DNA from: Streptomyces sp. HUAS 15-9
Lineage (GTDB): Bacteria > Actinomycetota > Actinomycetes > Streptomycetales > Streptomycetaceae
Direction: 5' to 3'
Assembly (NCBI RefSeq): GCF_025642155.1
Contig: NZ_CP106798.1
Location: 1,240,001-1,304,000, forward strand
DNA length: 64,000 bases
Shown here: piece after piece, positions 1 to 9,039 of the stretch
Position numbering within the stretch: the first letter of the stretch is position 1
Layout of the letters: the number at the start of each line of letters is the position of its first letter
Made by a program: the position numbers and the translations under genes
Notes under the pieces: model-generated
What the model was told of the DNA's origin: nothing
Seen by the model: only the letters and a program-made list of their open reading frames with translations
Databases searched by the model: none

Positions 1-378
1 GAGGGTGGCGTCCGACAGCAACGGCAGCATCAGCGGGAGTTGCGCGACGACGGCCGCACGCGCCGCACCCGGTCGGTCCAGGCCGTGGTCGTCCGTGCTC
101 TCGGCGATGGCGCCCAACATGCCCAGCAGGTCCGCACGGCGCACACCGGCCGCCGCGAGACGGGCCAGAAAGGGAACAGCCGACACCGTGGCCTCGTACA
201 CCGTGCCCTGGTGCACGAGGCTGCTCCACAGATCCTGATCGGCCTCCGCCACGGCCGCCTGGTCCGCGGCCGTCAACGCGCGCAGCAAGCCGGGCACATC
301 ATCGGCAGGACCATAGGCATGGTGCAGTTCCGGCCAGGCAACCCCGTCGAGGCCCGCGAACACGGCGGCAAGATCCAT
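1..378 (-). CDS. Hypothetical protein, HEAT-repeat-like, 3' part outside window
   Basis: An open frame on the minus strand runs off the left edge, giving 126 codons from an ATG at 378. The peptide begins MDLAAVFAGLDGVAW and is rich in short Ala/Leu helices (for example LLRALTAADQAAVAEAD and AVPFLARLAAAGVRRADLL). This resembles the helical-repeat proteins of unknown role that are common in Streptomyces. I see no catalytic motif. An AGGA about ten bases upstream of the ATG could be the ribosome site. The protein is truncated only by the window edge, so no function is assigned. The family resemblance is from memory. Confidence 0.55.
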   Translation of the reverse strand, partial: MDLAAVFAGLDGVAWPELHHAYGPADDVPGLLRALTAADQAAVAEADQDLWSSLVHQGTVYEATVSAVPFLARLAAAGVRRADLLGMLGAIAESTDDHGLDRPGAARAAVVAQLPLMLPLLSDATL

Positions 379-819
379 GCGGCGGATCCTGTCACATGGG
401 TCAGACATCGATCGAAGTCCCGAGTATCAGCGATCACCCGATTCACATGCCCTTCGCTTCGTGGCTGATGCGTGATGCCCGCAAGGGCGTCCCATCACAC
501 CGGTGTCGACCTGGAAAACATCAGCAATCCCCCGTGACACTCATGACGCACGGATCGCTGAAAGAAGTGACCCCGGGCGGGGTCAGGGGCGCCTGCCACT
601 CCGGGGGAAGGCGAGTGGGCGCCGACGTGCAGGGGCAGGCCCGTTTGCCTTCCGTGACGGGGTCTGTCCCTGCACGCATTTCTCCCGACACGCGAGCGCA
701 CCCCGGCCCGGCTCGCTGTCGAGGTCCGTGGAAAACCGTTTGATTTCGACCACGCTCCGACGCGAACCTTTCACGGCTTGTTGCCGCTCCCCCCGCCTGA
801 CACGAGCCACTGGGACGTC
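379..819. other. Intergenic region with two hairpins
   Basis: About 440 bases separate the divergent edge gene and the ABC transporter genes. No convincing coding frame was found. Two inverted repeats are visible. One is GACCCC/GGGGTC at 569-584. The larger one at 588-623 pairs CCACTC with GAGTGG and extends across a two-base bulge into GGCGC/GCGCC. They could end leftward or rightward read-through or lie in the 5' leader of the ABC operon. Confidence 0.4.
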
Positions 820-2634
820 ATGCAGATTCAAGACCTTCCGTACCCCGACCCGGGCGTACCGGACGCTCGTTCGGGTCCCCGATTCCTGTGGTGGCTGGGG
901 CGGAACCAATTGGGTGGACAGCTGAAGGCGCTGGCCTGGGGCCTGCTGCACTTCGTGTCCGTCTCCGCGCTGCCGTTCTGCGTCGGCCTCGCCGTCCAGG
1001 CGGTCGTCGACCGCTCCGGCACCCGGCTGGCCCTGACCGGCCTGCTGATGGCGCTGTGCGGCACGGGCATTGCCGTGGGAGACACCTTCCTGCACCGGAC
1101 CGCCGTCACCAACTGGATCACGGCGGCCGCCCGCATTCAGCAACTACTCGCCCGCAAGGCCGCCCAGCTGGGCTCGGCACTGACCCGGCGGGTCGCGGCC
1201 GGCGAAGTGGTGGCCGTCTCGACCGGCGACGTGGAGAAGATCGGCTGGTTCGTCGAGGCCGTGTCGCGTTTCACGGCGGCCGCGCTGACGGTCGTCGTGG
1301 TCTGCGTCGGTCTGGTCGTCTACCAGCCGGCGCTCGGCGTGATGGTCGCGGTCGGGCTGCCCGTGGTGGCGCTCGCCGTGCTGCCGCTGCTGCCCCGGGC
1401 GACCCGGCGCGCCGACTTCCAGCGCGAGAAGGCCGGCCGGGCCACCGAGCTGGCCTCGGACACCGTGGCCGGACTGCGCGTACTGCGCGGCATCGGCGGC
1501 GAGGACCTGTTCCTCGACCGTTACCGCCGCGCCTCGCAGGAAGTGCGGCACGCGGCCGTGCGCAGCGCCCGGATGTGGTCCCTGATCTCCGCGATCCAGG
1601 TGCTGCTGCCGGGGCTGCTGCTGATCGCGGTCGTCCGGCACGGCATCGACCTGGCCCACCAGGGCCGGATCACCGTCGGCGAACTCGTCACCGTCTACAG
1701 CGCGGTCATGGTCCTCAGCTACCCCCTGCGTCACTTCGAGGAGATCGCCATGGCGTACTCCTTCTCACGCCCGTCGGCCAGACGGGCCGCGCGTGTGCTG
1801 TCCCTGGAACGGGCCACGGACACCGCGGGAGCGCGCGAGGCCCAGCTGCCGGGCGGCGACCTGTACGACCCGGCCACCGGACTGCTCGCGCCGAGCGGTC
1901 GGTTCACCGCCGTGGTGTGCGGCGACCCGGACGCGGCGGGACGGCTCGCGGAACGGCTCGGCGGGCATCCCGCCGAGGCCGGTGTGTCGGTCCTGCTCGG
2001 GGGCGTGCCGCTCGACGAACTGCCCCTGGAATCCGCCCGCACCGCCGTCCTCGTCCAGGACAAGGACCCGGTACTGCTGTCCGGTTCGCTGCGCGAGCTG
2101 CTCGACGTCCCCGCGTCCGGTGACGTACGGGCCGAGGCCGCGCTGGCGGCCGCGCAGTGCGGGGACGTTCTGGAGGCGCTCGCACAGGGGTCACTGGACG
2201 CGGCCGACCCGATGGACGCACGGATCACCGAGCGCGGGCGCTCGCTGTCGGGCGGCCAGCGCCAGCGACTCGCGCTGGCCCGTTCCCTGATCACCGACCC
2301 CGAGATCCTCGTCCTGGACGAACCGACCTCCGCCGTCGACTCGCACACCGAGGCCCGCATCGCGGAGGGGGTGCGGCACCTGCGGACGGGACGCACCACC
2401 GTGGTGTTCACCTCGTCGCCTCTCCTGCTGGACCGGGCGGACCGGGTCGTCCTGGTGCACGAGGGCGAGGTCGCGGCGGTCGGCGTGCACCGCGAACTGG
2501 TGCACACCGAGCCCCGGTACCGGGCGGTCGTGACCCGCGAGACCGAGGACGAGACGGCCGCCCTGCGGGGTGTGCCGGACCACCACGAGGCCGCCCGGCG
2601 AGGCGTGCTCGAAGAGATCGAGGAGAGCGCATGA
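820..2634 (+). CDS. ABC exporter half-transporter A (permease-ATPase, degenerate Walker A)
   Basis: This is a fused membrane-ATPase half transporter of 604 residues if it starts at ATG 820; an in-frame TTG lies at 778. The N-terminal 330 residues hold several hydrophobic segments of the exporter fold. In the ATPase domain the signature LSGGQRQR (about residue 475) and Walker B ILVLDEPTSAVD (about 497) are canonical. The Walker A position reads CGDPDAAGRLA (about 365), with no GxGK[ST], and the H-loop position reads FTSSPLLL, with no His. This half therefore cannot bind ATP normally at its own P-loop and should work only as a heterodimer with the next gene, which overlaps it by ATGA. The substrate is unknown. 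Confidence 0.85.
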   Translation: MQIQDLPYPDPGVPDARSGPRFLWWLGRNQLGGQLKALAWGLLHFVSVSALPFCVGLAVQAVVDRSGTRLALTGLLMALCGTGIAVGDTFLHRTAVTNWITAAARIQQLLARKAAQLGSALTRRVAAGEVVAVSTGDVEKIGWFVEAVSRFTAAALTVVVVCVGLVVYQPALGVMVAVGLPVVALAVLPLLPRATRRADFQREKAGRATELASDTVAGLRVLRGIGGEDLFLDRYRRASQEVRHAAVRSARMWSLISAIQVLLPGLLLIAVVRHGIDLAHQGRITVGELVTVYSAVMVLSYPLRHFEEIAMAYSFSRPSARRAARVLSLERATDTAGAREAQLPGGDLYDPATGLLAPSGRFTAVVCGDPDAAGRLAERLGGHPAEAGVSVLLGGVPLDELPLESARTAVLVQDKDPVLLSGSLRELLDVPASGDVRAEAALAAAQCGDVLEALAQGSLDAADPMDARITERGRSLSGGQRQRLALARSLITDPEILVLDEPTSAVDSHTEARIAEGVRHLRTGRTTVVFTSSPLLLDRADRVVLVHEGEVAAVGVHRELVHTEPRYRAVVTRETEDETAALRGVPDHHEAARRGVLEEIEESA

Positions 2635-4412
2635 TCGGCGTCGCGCCACCGGCATACGACCCGGCGGCCCCGACGACGGCCACCACCCTGCCCGTCGGTG
2701 CCGCCGCGACCGTCCGCGACTACGTGGCCGAACTGTTCCGCCGGCACCGCCGCGCCTTCCTGCTCCTCATCGGCGTCAACACCGTGGCCGTGGTGGCCTC
2801 CATGGCGGGCCCCTATCTGCTGGGCGGGCTCGTCGAGAGGGTGTCCGACGGGGCGGGGGAACTCCATCTCGGCCCGATCGCCGGGCTCTTCGTGCTCGCG
2901 CTGGTCGTGCAGGCCGTGTTCGTACGCGAAGTGCGGCTGCGCGGCGCGATACTCGGCGAACGGATGCTCGCCGACCTGCGCGAGGACTTCCTCGTACGCT
3001 CGGTCGGCCTGCCACCGGGCGTACTGGAGCGTGCGGGCACGGGCGACCTGCTGTCCCGGATCACCACGGACATCGACCGGCTCGGCAACGCCATGCGCGA
3101 GGCGGTGCCGCAGCTGGCCATCGGCTCCGTGTGGGTCGTGCTGCTGCTCGGTGGGCTGGTGGTCACCGCGCCGCCGCTCGCGGCCGCGGTGCTGATCGCC
3201 CTGCCGGTGCTGGTCGTGGGGTGCCGCTGGTACTTCAGGCGGGCACCGTCCGGCTATCGTTCGGAGGCCGCCGGATACGCCGCCGTGGCCGCCTCGCTCG
3301 CCGAGACCGTGGACGCCGGCCGCACCGTCGAGGCGCACCGCCTCGGCGACCGCCGCGTCGCCCTGTCGGACCGGCGGATCAAGGAGTGGACGGCCTGGGA
3401 GCGGTACACCCTGTGGCTGAGGTCCGTGCTCTTCCCGGTGATCAGCACCGTGCACGTGCTGGTGCTCGGCTCGGTGCTGATGGCCGGCGGGGTCTTCGTG
3501 CTGAACGGCTGGATCGACGTGGGTCAGCTGACGACGGGCGCGCTCATCGCCCAGATGCTCGTCGACCCGGTGAACCTGATCCTGCGCTGGTACGACGAGG
3601 TACAGGTCGCACAGGTGTCGCTGGCCCGCCTGGTCGGTGTCCGGGACATCGAGCCGGAGGCCGGGGACGCCTCGCTGGCGCCCGAGGGACGCGATGTGCA
3701 CGCGGACCGGGTCCACTTCGGCTACCGCGAGGGCGTCGACGTCCTGCGCAAGGTGTCGCTGGAGGTCGCGCCCGGCACCCGGCTGGCCCTGGTCGGTCCG
3801 TCCGGCGCGGGCAAGTCGACGCTGGGCAGGCTGCTCGCCGGTATCTACGCGCCCCGGGACGGCCGGATCACCCTGGGCGGCGCCGAACTGTCCCGGATGC
3901 CCGCGGAACGGGTCCGCTCCCACGTCGCCCTCGTCAACCAGGAGCACCACGTGTTCGTGGGCTCCCTGCGCGACAACCTCCTGCTCGCCCGCACCGGCGC
4001 CGTCGACGCCGAGCTGTGGGCGGCCCTGGGCGCGGTGGACGCGGACACCTGGGCGCGGGCACTGGACGACGGCCTGGACACCGAGGTCGGCTCGGGCGGT
4101 GTGGCGCTCACCCCGGCCCAGGCCCAGCAGATCGCGCTGGCCCGGCTGGTCCTGGCCGACCCGCACACGCTCGTCCTGGACGAGGCGACCTCGCTCCTCG
4201 ACCCGCGCGCTGCCCGTCACCTGGAGCGCTCCCTCGCCCGCGTCCTCGACGGCCGTACCGTGGTCGCCATCGCCCACCGCCTGCACACCGCCCACGACGC
4301 CGACGTCATCGCCGTCGTCGAGAACGGCCGCATCAGCGAGCTCGGCAGCCACGACCAGCTCGTAGCGGCGGACGGAGCCTACGCGGCGCTCTGGCGGTCC
4401 TGGCACGGGTGA
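2631..4412 (+). CDS. ABC exporter half-transporter B (permease-ATPase, degenerate signature)
   Basis: The 593-residue partner starts at ATG 2631, overlapping the stop of the first half, so the two are probably translationally coupled. The N-terminal exporter membrane domain is followed by an ATPase domain with a good Walker A, LVGPSGAGKST (about residue 387). Walker B is LVLDEATS (about 514) and the switch His is in AIAHRL (about 545). The signature is LTPAQ instead of LSGGQ (about 492). Combined with the first half, one composite ATP site is canonical (this P-loop plus the partner's LSGGQ). The other is degenerate on both faces. Heterodimeric exporters with one degenerate site are known; the cargo here cannot be deduced. 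Confidence 0.87.
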   Translation: MIGVAPPAYDPAAPTTATTLPVGAAATVRDYVAELFRRHRRAFLLLIGVNTVAVVASMAGPYLLGGLVERVSDGAGELHLGPIAGLFVLALVVQAVFVREVRLRGAILGERMLADLREDFLVRSVGLPPGVLERAGTGDLLSRITTDIDRLGNAMREAVPQLAIGSVWVVLLLGGLVVTAPPLAAAVLIALPVLVVGCRWYFRRAPSGYRSEAAGYAAVAASLAETVDAGRTVEAHRLGDRRVALSDRRIKEWTAWERYTLWLRSVLFPVISTVHVLVLGSVLMAGGVFVLNGWIDVGQLTTGALIAQMLVDPVNLILRWYDEVQVAQVSLARLVGVRDIEPEAGDASLAPEGRDVHADRVHFGYREGVDVLRKVSLEVAPGTRLALVGPSGAGKSTLGRLLAGIYAPRDGRITLGGAELSRMPAERVRSHVALVNQEHHVFVGSLRDNLLLARTGAVDAELWAALGAVDADTWARALDDGLDTEVGSGGVALTPAQAQQIALARLVLADPHTLVLDEATSLLDPRAARHLERSLARVLDGRTVVAIAHRLHTAHDADVIAVVENGRISELGSHDQLVAADGAYAALWRSWHG

Positions 4413-4757
4413 CCGAACAGGCAGGTCACCGTACCCCCCTCGCCCGGCCGAGGCGGTGTGGGAGCCGCCCCGGCGAGACCGCCGGGCCGGAAGCGGCCGG
4501 CCCGGACAGCGGCATGTCCTTCCCGCGCCGGGCCGCCCGGTCGGCCGCCTCGGACCGTGACGCGGACACGCACCCCCAGGCCAGGGCCCGTGCCGTTGCG
4601 CGGTGCCGAACCGGGGTGGAAGGCTGGAGAGCAGCACCGGTTCGGGGGACGCCCGGGAGCCGTCCGGTTCGAGCCGGGTGAAACGCGTGCCGCGCGCGAC
4701 GACGGCCCTGCGCCGACCGTGGTGAGAAGGAGCCGTCCCCAGCACCTGGAGGTACCC
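4413..4757. other. Intergenic region with hairpin after the ABC operon
   Basis: This 345-base gap contains no gene that I can support. An 8-bp perfect stem (CCGGGCCG/CGGCCCGG, 4482-4505, loop 8) is a candidate terminator for the ABC operon. The remaining sequence should hold the promoter of the DUF5709 gene, whose start is fixed by GGAGG at 4748-4752. Confidence 0.45.
4482..4505 (+). terminator. Hairpin terminator candidate
   Basis: A perfect 8-bp inverted repeat with an 8-base loop lies 70 bases after the second ABC gene. There is no T-tract, as is common for Streptomyces terminators. Confidence 0.4.
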
Positions 4758-5228
4758 GTGGACAGCGCCGACGGATGGGGAGACGACGTCTACCAGCCCG
4801 ATGGATCCGAGATCCAGGAGGACTCGGGGCTGCTCGACGCGGAGGACACGCTGGTCGCCGACGGTGTCGACGATCCCCTCGACCGGGGCTGGTCCCCTCC
4901 CGAGCGGCCGTGGGCCGTGGAGCACACCGGTGTGACGGCGGCGGAACGCCACCAGGGCGAGACCCTGGAGCAGCGCCTCGCCGAGGAGCTGCCCGATCTC
5001 GCCGTACCCGACGACGACGGCATCGGCGACTGCCAGGGCACCGACGGCGAACTCCTGGACAACGAGGTCGGCGGATTCCGCTCCGGCCGCCTCGTGGCAC
5101 CCGACGAAGGCGCGCACGAGGACGAGGAGAGCGCCCTGGTCGCCACAGACGTCGGGATCGACGGCGCCGGCGCCTCCGCCGAGGAGGCCGCGATGCACAT
5201 CGTGGACGAGGACACCTACTACGGCTGA
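4758..5228 (+). CDS. DUF5709-type acidic protein
   Basis: This is a small acidic protein of 156 residues. The start is taken at GTG 4758 because GGAGG lies six bases upstream, although the frame stays open further left. It carries the DUF5709-like pattern: WGDDVYQPDGSEIQ near the N-terminus, a central GITAAER-like segment (here GVTAAERHQGETLEQRLAEE), and a C-terminus ending HIVDEDTYYG. No signal peptide or catalytic motif is seen. The family is widespread in Streptomyces and has no known role. The next gene (L31) follows after 45 bases and could be co-transcribed. The family assignment is from memory of its pattern. Confidence 0.75.
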   Translation: MDSADGWGDDVYQPDGSEIQEDSGLLDAEDTLVADGVDDPLDRGWSPPERPWAVEHTGVTAAERHQGETLEQRLAEELPDLAVPDDDGIGDCQGTDGELLDNEVGGFRSGRLVAPDEGAHEDEESALVATDVGIDGAGASAEEAAMHIVDEDTYYG

Positions 5229-5273
5229 CCCATATGTCCACTGCCCGCGGGCCGCCCCGCGCGAGGAGCATCC

Positions 5274-5540
5274 ATGCAGCAGGACAAGCACCCCGACTAC
5301 CGTCCCGTGGTCTTCCGCGACAGCTCCGCCGGATACGCCTTCCTGACCCGGTCCACCGCGACCAGCGACCGGACCATCGAGTGGGACGACGGCGAGACGT
5401 ACCCCGTGGTCGACGTCGAGATCTCCTCGGAGAGCCACCCCTTCTACACGGGCAAGGCCCGTACGGTCGATTCGGAGGGCCGCGTCGCACGCTTCGAGCA
5501 GCGCTACGGCGGGGCCGGGCAGGACTCCGGCGGGAGCTGA
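5274..5540 (+). CDS. rpmE2: 50S ribosomal protein L31 type B (zinc-independent)
   Basis: This 88-residue ribosomal large-subunit protein begins [20 protein letters not shown]. It lacks the CxxC zinc-binding cysteines of type A L31 and has no Cys at all, which is the mark of the type B paralogue that replaces L31A when zinc is scarce. It retains the type B core ([16 protein letters not shown]). In other actinobacteria such copies are often controlled by Zur. I do not see a clear Zur box in the 45 bases upstream, so regulation is unknown. ATG 5274 follows a GAGGAG ribosome site. Confidence 0.93.
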   Translation: MQQDKHPDYRPVVFRDSSAGYAFLTRSTATSDRTIEWDDGETYPVVDVEISSESHPFYTGKARTVDSEGRVARFEQRYGGAGQDSGGS

Positions 5541-5566
5541 GGGGCCGGCCGGCCCCGGCCCGGCCG

Positions 5567-6361
5567 TCAGATCACATTGAGGGCGGCCGCGCAGCCCACT
5601 CCCCCGAGCAGCATGAAGGCCGGCATCAGCACCTTGAGCTCGACCCAGCTGCCCGCCCGGAACCGCATGACCTTCGGCGGCCCCACCGGGTACCAGCGCT
5701 TGCGGCCCAGCGGGATCGGCCACAGGATCGGGCAGCCGGAGACGGTCAGCGCGTCCCCGATGTCGTGCACCAGCGCCCCCAGCACGACCGGCAGCCCCAG
5801 CCACAGATACTCCTGGCCCGGCGCGGTGAACAGCCAGTCCGAGCCGTTGCCCGGCTTGTCCAGGACACCCGCGAGAATCCACGCGCTGGTCGCCGCCAGC
5901 AGCCAGACCAGCACGTCGGCGCTGGAGCCACGGGCCGCCCGCCACAGCAGGCCCTCGATCGCCAGCACCATGTGCGCGAACAGGATCGCCAGCACCGCCC
6001 AGCGGCCCCCGGTGATCGCTGCCGCCGAGCAGCCCGCACCGATCAGCACCGCCCACAGCCAGGTGTGCGTCAGTGTCCGGTGTCCACCGGAGCGGCGCGG
6101 GTCGCCCTGCTTCCTGGTGGCCTTGTAGACGGCGTACGACACCTTGTCGACGATCTCGCAGAGCCAGCGCGACAGCGGTCCGAAGGCGCGCGAGATGGTG
6201 GCCGCCTTGTGGTCGAGGTCCGGGGCGAGGGCCGCGCCGGCGCAGATCAGGGCCCCGACCAGCACGACCGGCCAGGGCATGGGGTGCCCGGCCGCGGCGG
6301 CCGCCGCTCCGACGCCGAGCCAGGCGGCGGCTCCCGACAGTGAGTGTGCTGGTCCCATCAT
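5567..6361 (-). CDS. DUF457/YdjM-like membrane-bound metal-dependent hydrolase
   Basis: This is an integral membrane protein of 264 residues if it starts at ATG 6361, chosen because GGGGA lies eight bases upstream. An ATG at 6358 and one at 6379 are alternatives. Several hydrophobic segments alternate with conserved polar motifs. The N-terminal HSLSGAAAW, the APDLDH motif (about residue 44) and HRTLTHTW (about 95) are the His/Asp clusters of the YdjM/DUF457 family, presumed to bind metal in the membrane. A late VHDIGD adds further ligands. It is convergent with rpmE2 and divergent from the helicase gene. The substrate is unknown. Confidence 0.8.
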   Translation of the reverse strand: MMGPAHSLSGAAAWLGVGAAAAAAGHPMPWPVVLVGALICAGAALAPDLDHKAATISRAFGPLSRWLCEIVDKVSYAVYKATRKQGDPRRSGGHRTLTHTWLWAVLIGAGCSAAAITGGRWAVLAILFAHMVLAIEGLLWRAARGSSADVLVWLLAATSAWILAGVLDKPGNGSDWLFTAPGQEYLWLGLPVVLGALVHDIGDALTVSGCPILWPIPLGRKRWYPVGPPKVMRFRAGSWVELKVLMPAFMLLGGVGCAAALNVI

Positions 6362-6506
6362 GGCCGTTCCCCGCCCCATTCCTCGTGTGCCGCTGTCCAG
6401 TTGACCGGGTGCGTTGACGCTCCGTCGGCGCCACAGCGTAGCTGCCGTGATCTTCGCACCCGCAGCCGATTCCCCCATCGGCCGGGAGGCCAGGCAAGAT
6501 GGGTGC

Positions 6507-9020
6507 GTGACCCTCATCGATCAGCTGCCGCCGACCGCCGACCCCGACGCCCTCTACGAAGCCTTCGAGTCGTGGGCACAGGAGCGGGGTCTCACGCTCT
6601 ACCCCCACCAGGAGGAGGCGCTGATCGAGGTGGTCTCCGGCGCGAACGTGATCGTGTCGACGCCCACCGGCTCCGGCAAGAGCATGATCGCCGCGGGCGC
6701 CCACTTCGCCGCCCTGGCCCGGGACGAGGTCACCTTCTACACGGCTCCGATCAAGGCGTTGGTGTCGGAGAAGTTCTTCGAGCTGTGCAAGCTCTTCGGC
6801 ACCGAGAACGTCGGCATGCTGACCGGCGACGCGTCCGTCAACGCCGACGCGCCCGTCATCTGCTGCACCGCCGAGGTGCTCGCGTCCATCGCGCTGCGCG
6901 ACGGCAGGAACGCGGACGTCGGCCAGGTCGTCATGGACGAGTTCCACTTCTACGCGGAGGGCGACCGCGGCTGGGCCTGGCAGATCCCCCTGCTCGAACT
7001 CCCGCAGGCGCAGTTCATCCTGATGTCGGCCACGCTCGGCGACGTCTCCTTCTTCGAGAAGGACCTCACCCGCCGCACCGGCCGCCCAACCTCGGTGGTG
7101 CGCTCGGCCACCCGTCCGGTGCCCCTCTCCTACGAGTACAAGCTCACCCCGCTCACGGAGACGCTCACGGAACTGCTGGAGACCAGGCAGGCGCCGGTCT
7201 ACATCGTCCACTTCACCCAGGCGCAGGCCGTGGAGCGGGCGCAGGCGCTCATGAGCATCAACATGTGCTCGCGCGAGGAGAAGGACCAGATCGCCGAGCT
7301 GATCGGCAACTTCCGCTTCACCACCAAGTTCGGCCGCAACCTGTCCCGTTACGTCCGCCATGGCATCGGCGTCCACCACGCCGGCATGCTGCCCAAGTAC
7401 CGGCGCCTGGTGGAGAAGCTCGCTCAGGCCGGTCTGCTGAAGGTCATCTGTGGCACCGACACTCTCGGCGTGGGCGTCAACGTCCCCATCCGGACGGTGC
7501 TGTTCACGGCCCTGACCAAGTACGACGGCAATCGCGTGCGCACACTGCGCGCCCGTGAGTTCCACCAGATCGCGGGCAGGGCCGGCCGGGCCGGGTTCGA
7601 CACGGCCGGGCTCGTGGTCGCGCAGGCGCCCGAGCACGTCATCGAGAACGAGAAGGCGCTCGCGAAGGCGGGCGACGACCCGAAGAAGCGCCGCAAGGTC
7701 GTCCGCAAGAAAGCGCCCGAGGGGTTCGTCGCCTGGACGGAGAACACCTTCGAGAAGCTGATCGCCTCCGAGCCGGAGCCGCTGACGTCCCGCTTCCGCG
7801 TGACGCACACCATGCTGCTGTCGGTGATCGCCCGGCCCGGCAACGCCTTCGGGGCGATGCGGCAGCTGCTGGAGGACAACCACGAGCCGCGCAAGCAGCA
7901 GCTCAGGCACATCCGGCGGGCCATCGCCATCTACCGCTCGCTGCTCGACGGCGGCATCGTCGAGAAGCTCGACGAGCCGGACGCCGAGGGCCGCATCGTC
8001 CGCCTCACGGTCGACCTCCAGCAGGACTTCGCGCTCAACCAGCCGCTGTCCACGTTTGCGCTCGCCGCGTTCGAACTGCTGGACCCGGAGTCGCCGTCCT
8101 ACGCGCTGGACATGGTGTCCGTCGTGGAGTCCACGCTGGACGACCCGCGGCAGATCCTGGTCGCCCAGCAGAACAAGGCACGCGGCGAGGCGGTGGCCGC
8201 GATGAAGGCGGACGGTGTCGAGTACGAGGAGCGCATGGAGCGCCTCCAGGACGTCACCTGGCCGAAGCCGCTGGAAGAGCTCCTCTTCCACGCGTACAAC
8301 ACCTACCGCAAGAGCCATCCCTGGGTCGGCGACCATCCGCTGTCGCCGAAGTCCGTCATCCGTGACATGTACGAACGGGCCCTTTCCTTCACGGAGTTGG
8401 TGTCCTTCTACGAGCTGGCCCGCATCGAGGGCATCGTGCTGCGCTACCTGGCCGGCGCCTACAAGACCCTGGACCACACCGTCCCCGACGACATCAAGTC
8501 GGAGGACCTCCAGGATCTGGTCGAGTGGCTGGGCGAGATGGTGCGCCAGGTCGACTCCAGCCTGCTGGACGAGTGGGAGCAGCTGGCCAACCCGGAGGAG
8601 ATGACCGCCGAGGAGGCCCAGGAGAAAGCCGACGAGGTGAAGCCGGTGACCACCAACGCGCGCGCCTTCCGCGTGCTGGTCCGCAATGCGATGTTCCGCC
8701 GCGTGGAGCTCGCCGCACTCGACCAGGTCGACGAGCTGGGCGAGATGGACGCCGAGTCCGGCTGGGACGCGCAGGCCTGGGGCGAGGCGATGGACAAGTA
8801 CTGGGACGAGTACGAGGACCTGGGCACCGGTCCCGACGCGCGCGGCCCCAAGCTGCTCGTGATCCAGGAGGAGCCGCAGAACGGGCTGTGGCGCGTCCGT
8901 CAGATCTTCGACGACCCGAACGACGACCACGACTGGGGCATCAGCGCGGAGGTCGACCTCACGGCCTCCGACGCGGAGGGCCGTGCCGTCGTCCGTGTGA
9001 CCGACGTCGGCCAGCTGTGA
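6507..9020 (+). CDS. Ski2-like DEAD/DEAH-box helicase with DUF3516-type C-terminus
   Basis: This is a superfamily 2 RNA/DNA helicase of 837 residues. The start is GTG 6507; the frame is open upstream but the homologous part begins here. Motif I is STPTGSGKS (about residue 53), motif II is MDEFHFY (DExH, about 145), motif III is MSATLGD and motif VI is QIAGRAGRAGFD. The helicase core fills the first half. The remainder is a long charged helical region that matches the DUF3516 arrangement I know from actinobacterial homologues. The Ski2/Mtr4 resemblance suggests RNA unwinding during turnover, but the cellular role is not established. The thioesterase gene follows after 19 bases. Confidence 0.88.
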   Translation: MTLIDQLPPTADPDALYEAFESWAQERGLTLYPHQEEALIEVVSGANVIVSTPTGSGKSMIAAGAHFAALARDEVTFYTAPIKALVSEKFFELCKLFGTENVGMLTGDASVNADAPVICCTAEVLASIALRDGRNADVGQVVMDEFHFYAEGDRGWAWQIPLLELPQAQFILMSATLGDVSFFEKDLTRRTGRPTSVVRSATRPVPLSYEYKLTPLTETLTELLETRQAPVYIVHFTQAQAVERAQALMSINMCSREEKDQIAELIGNFRFTTKFGRNLSRYVRHGIGVHHAGMLPKYRRLVEKLAQAGLLKVICGTDTLGVGVNVPIRTVLFTALTKYDGNRVRTLRAREFHQIAGRAGRAGFDTAGLVVAQAPEHVIENEKALAKAGDDPKKRRKVVRKKAPEGFVAWTENTFEKLIASEPEPLTSRFRVTHTMLLSVIARPGNAFGAMRQLLEDNHEPRKQQLRHIRRAIAIYRSLLDGGIVEKLDEPDAEGRIVRLTVDLQQDFALNQPLSTFALAAFELLDPESPSYALDMVSVVESTLDDPRQILVAQQNKARGEAVAAMKADGVEYEERMERLQDVTWPKPLEELLFHAYNTYRKSHPWVGDHPLSPKSVIRDMYERALSFTELVSFYELARIEGIVLRYLAGAYKTLDHTVPDDIKSEDLQDLVEWLGEMVRQVDSSLLDEWEQLANPEEMTAEEAQEKADEVKPVTTNARAFRVLVRNAMFRRVELAALDQVDELGEMDAESGWDAQAWGEAMDKYWDEYEDLGTGPDARGPKLLVIQEEPQNGLWRVRQIFDDPNDDHDWGISAEVDLTASDAEGRAVVRVTDVGQL

Positions 9021-9039
9021 ACACAGGAGAGTGCCGCCC

